Notes under the pieces: generated by a model
The model's input: only the letters and a program-made list of their open reading frames with translations
Told to the model about the DNA's origin: nothing
The model's database searches: none
Program-made: the position numbers and the translations under genes
In this document: piece after piece, positions 13,563-14,838 of the stretch
How positions within the stretch are numbered: position 1 is the first letter of the stretch
Layout of the letters: each line of letters begins with the position of its first letter
Source: an uncultured Lachnospiraceae bacterium
Lineage (GTDB): Bacteria > Bacillota > Clostridia > Lachnospirales > Lachnospiraceae
Reading direction: 5' to 3'
Assembly: GCA_947594085.1 (NCBI GenBank)
Contig: CANQEB010000033.1
Span: 1-14,838, forward strand
DNA length: 14,838 nt

Positions 13563-13667
13563 CAGGCATTTTATGGCTTATGCTGAATCCGATGTTTTTG
13601 CTGCGAATGGTTTTCTTATCATTTGTATGGGAAAGCGACAGAGCTGTCTCGAATTCCGGATAAAGAT

Positions 13668-13696
13668 AGAATAGCATGCTCACAGAAATGTGTCAA
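13668..13696 (-). promoter_or_regulatory. Second minus-strand promoter upstream of vapBC
   Basis: On the minus strand a perfect TTGACA (13696-13691) is followed after 17 bp by TATTCT (13673-13668). The start would be near 13661 and the transcript would run through the first vapBC promoter. No convincing gene lies between the two promoters, so it may be a distal vapBC promoter or the source of a short leader RNA. Both -35 boxes sit in the same GTGTCAAC octamer (13556-13563 and 13690-13697). Confidence 0.5.
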
Positions 13697-13744
13697 CGAT
13701 AAAAAGTTGCAAACATATACTAAATAAAGGAGTGAAAATAGAAA

Positions 13745-14386
13745 ATGGAACGTAAGAAAGGAAACGATACCATTAGACCTGAAACAGAACAGAAGACAGA
13801 AAACCTAAAGGAGCGCGATCCACTCACCTGGGAGGAGGTCAGCACGGAGCATCTCATACAGGACGAATGGATCGACTTCCGGCGGTCGGCATACCGTCTG
13901 CCGGATGGGAGTGTGTTTGAGCCGTATTATACGTACACCCGCAAGGATTATGTGGTGATCGTGGCCTCCGACACAGAAGGAAATTATCTGTGCGTCCGCC
14001 AGTTCCGGCAGGGGATTCGTGAAGTGACGACAGAGTTTCCGGCGGGCGGAATCGAGCGCAAGGACGGAAAAGAGTACGGCCCTGACGGCGGTGTCGCAGA
14101 AAACGCCCTCGCGGCGGCGAAACGCGAGCTGCAAGAAGAGACCGGCTATGAGTCTGACGAGTGGAGCTACCTGCTTTCGGTGCCGTCCCACGCGACGATC
14201 GCCGACGATTACGCCTATCTCTTTGTGGCGAAAAACTGCCGCAAGGTGTCCGGCCAGTCCCTGGACGAGACGGAATTTCTGAATGTGCAAAAGTGCACGG
14301 CGCAGGAGATTGAAGATATGATCGTAAAGGGAGAGTTCCCGCAGGCTGTCCACATCGCGGCCTGGCTGCTGGCGTGCAGAAGATGA
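13745..14386 (+). CDS. NUDIX hydrolase, ADP-ribose pyrophosphatase-like
   Basis: This 213-residue protein hydrolyses a nucleoside diphosphate derivative, probably ADP-ribose or a nucleotide sugar. Residues 95-102 read TTEFPAGG, and the Nudix box follows with E119 and AAAKRELQEETGYE (123-136), in which R127, E128, E131, E132 and G134 fill the REUXEEXGU positions. A short insertion (KDGKEYGPDGG) separates the glycine of the loop from E119, making the box longer than the consensus. VRQFRQGIREV (84-94) is the usual ADPRase lead-in. AAGGAGTG (13727-13734) precedes the ATG by 10 nt, and TATACT (13716-13721) is a possible -10 box without a good -35 partner. The gene is G+C-rich and ends before a terminator shared with pckA. 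It looks like a housekeeping gene, not part of the defence block. Confidence 0.85.
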   Translation: MERKKGNDTIRPETEQKTENLKERDPLTWEEVSTEHLIQDEWIDFRRSAYRLPDGSVFEPYYTYTRKDYVVIVASDTEGNYLCVRQFRQGIREVTTEFPAGGIERKDGKEYGPDGGVAENALAAAKRELQEETGYESDEWSYLLSVPSHATIADDYAYLFVAKNCRKVSGQSLDETEFLNVQKCTAQEIEDMIVKGEFPQAVHIAAWLLACRR

Positions 14387-14446
14387 GCGAAAATGTGTAT
14401 ATATTATAAAAGAGTTTATACGCCGCATACCGCGGAGCAACGAAAA

Positions 14447-14475
14447 ATAACCGGCCACAAAACGTGACCGGTTAT
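14447..14475. terminator. Bidirectional terminator between NUDIX gene and pckA
   Basis: ATAACCGG (14447-14454) pairs with CCGGTTAT (14468-14475), followed by one C-A mismatch, CAC with GTG, and an AAAAC loop. A T-rich stretch follows on the plus strand (CTGTTTTA), and the run of A residues before the stem (14443-14447) gives a U-run for the minus-strand transcript. The position between convergent stops fits termination in both directions. Confidence 0.8.
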
Positions 14476-14513
14476 CTGTTTTACTTATGTTGTTCTGAGC
14501 AGACAGCCGCTTC

Positions 14514-14838
14514 TTACAGCTGTGGGCCGGCGGCTACTAGAGCCTTGCCGTGCTCGTTGCTCTCGTACTTCGCGAAGTTCTTGATGAAGCGCTGTGCCAG
14601 ATCCTTTGCCTTCGTCTCCCACTCGGAAGCGTCTGCGTAGGTGTTGCGCGGATCAAGGATGTTCGTGTCGACTCCCGGAAGGGCGGTCGGTACCTCGAAG
14701 TTGAAGTACGGGATCTTCTTCGTCTCAGCGTTCAGGATGTCGCCGTTGAGGATCGCGTCGATGATGCCGCGGGTATCCTTGATGGAGATACGCTTGCCTG
14801 TGCCGTTCCAGCCGGTGTTCACGAGGTAGGCCTTCGCG
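14514..14838 (-). CDS. pckA: PEP carboxykinase (ATP), C-terminal part
   Basis: The last 107 or so codons of a gene that continues beyond the window edge. The visible protein, from [16 protein letters not shown] to LVAAGPQL, matches the C-terminus of ATP-dependent phosphoenolpyruvate carboxykinase: [20 protein letters not shown] and the later [19 protein letters not shown] are conserved blocks. The enzyme converts oxaloacetate and ATP into phosphoenolpyruvate and CO2, or works in reverse in fermenting gut bacteria. The active-site and P-loop parts lie outside the window. The stop TAA is at 14516-14514, and the gene ends before the shared terminator. Its high G+C suggests host backbone. Confidence 0.93.
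   Translation of the reverse strand, partial: AKAYLVNTGWNGTGKRISIKDTRGIIDAILNGDILNAETKKIPYFNFEVPTALPGVDTNILDPRNTYADASEWETKAKDLAQRFIKNFAKYESNEHGKALVAAGPQL

Noticed and set aside
13489..13683. 64-codon minus-strand frame upstream of vapB
   Set aside because: Its start lies before the -10 box of the distal promoter, it runs through the vapBC promoter and operators, and the product has no recognisable pattern.
13805..14458. 217-codon minus-strand frame opposite the NUDIX gene
   Set aside because: The plus strand carries an unmistakable Nudix box; the minus frame is a high-G+C shadow that also runs into the terminator region.

Overview
The window looks like chromosomal DNA of a Gram-positive, Clostridia-type bacterium, probably Lachnospiraceae or a close relative. 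The reasons are strong AGGAGG-like ribosome binding sites, TTG and GTG starts that are clearly specified by those sites, sigma-A promoters with 17-bp spacers, and flanking genes (an Mbeg1-like hydrolase, a NUDIX hydrolase and an ATP-type PEP carboxykinase) typical of that group. This assignment is inference from style and content; there is no rRNA or marker gene to confirm it.

Layout: (1) 1-259 holds two GC-rich hairpins and then arrays of 11-bp and 12-bp tandem repeats. The last repeat copies supply the -35 box of the promoter of an AlbA_2/Schlafen-type ATPase-wHTH regulator (260-1546). (2) A histidine-phosphatase-like protein (1569-2210) follows closely; its RH catalytic motif is missing and its tail carries four cysteines. 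(3) 2276-11428 is a one-strand defence operon: a strong promoter with a palindrome over its -10 box; a small Cro/C1-type HTH gene interrupted by TGA at codon 9; a methyltransferase-like M subunit; a 1370-residue GIY-YIG/SF2 helicase/N6-adenine methyltransferase; a HEPN protein resembling AbiU2; an AbiJ-like protein; and a second AlbA_2/ATPase regulator. (4) 11425-11630 holds a cluster of TTAGTCAA repeats starting inside the stop codon of that regulator. (5) 11715-12842 is an Mbeg1-like alpha/beta hydrolase, convergent with a vapBC toxin-antitoxin pair (12855-13495, minus strand) whose promoter carries GTATATAC palindromes. (6) A NUDIX hydrolase (13745-14386) and the 3' end of pckA (minus strand) converge on a hairpin terminator at 14447-14475.

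How the parts may work together (inference): the M subunit and the large nuclease-helicase-methyltransferase form a restriction-modification system. Its order of domains resembles type ISP enzymes, but with a GIY-YIG-like nuclease at the N-terminus. Two HEPN-type abortive-infection proteins sit in the same transcription unit and could act as a fallback when restriction fails. AlbA_2 regulators stand beside both ends of the block, and each has its own array of near-identical 8-bp cores (TTGAATAA and TTGACTAA), which suggests related DNA-binding regulators with dedicated operator arrays. The AbiU2-like and AbiJ-like genes are visibly more A+T-rich than the flanking hydrolase, NUDIX and pckA genes, consistent with a laterally acquired, mosaic island.
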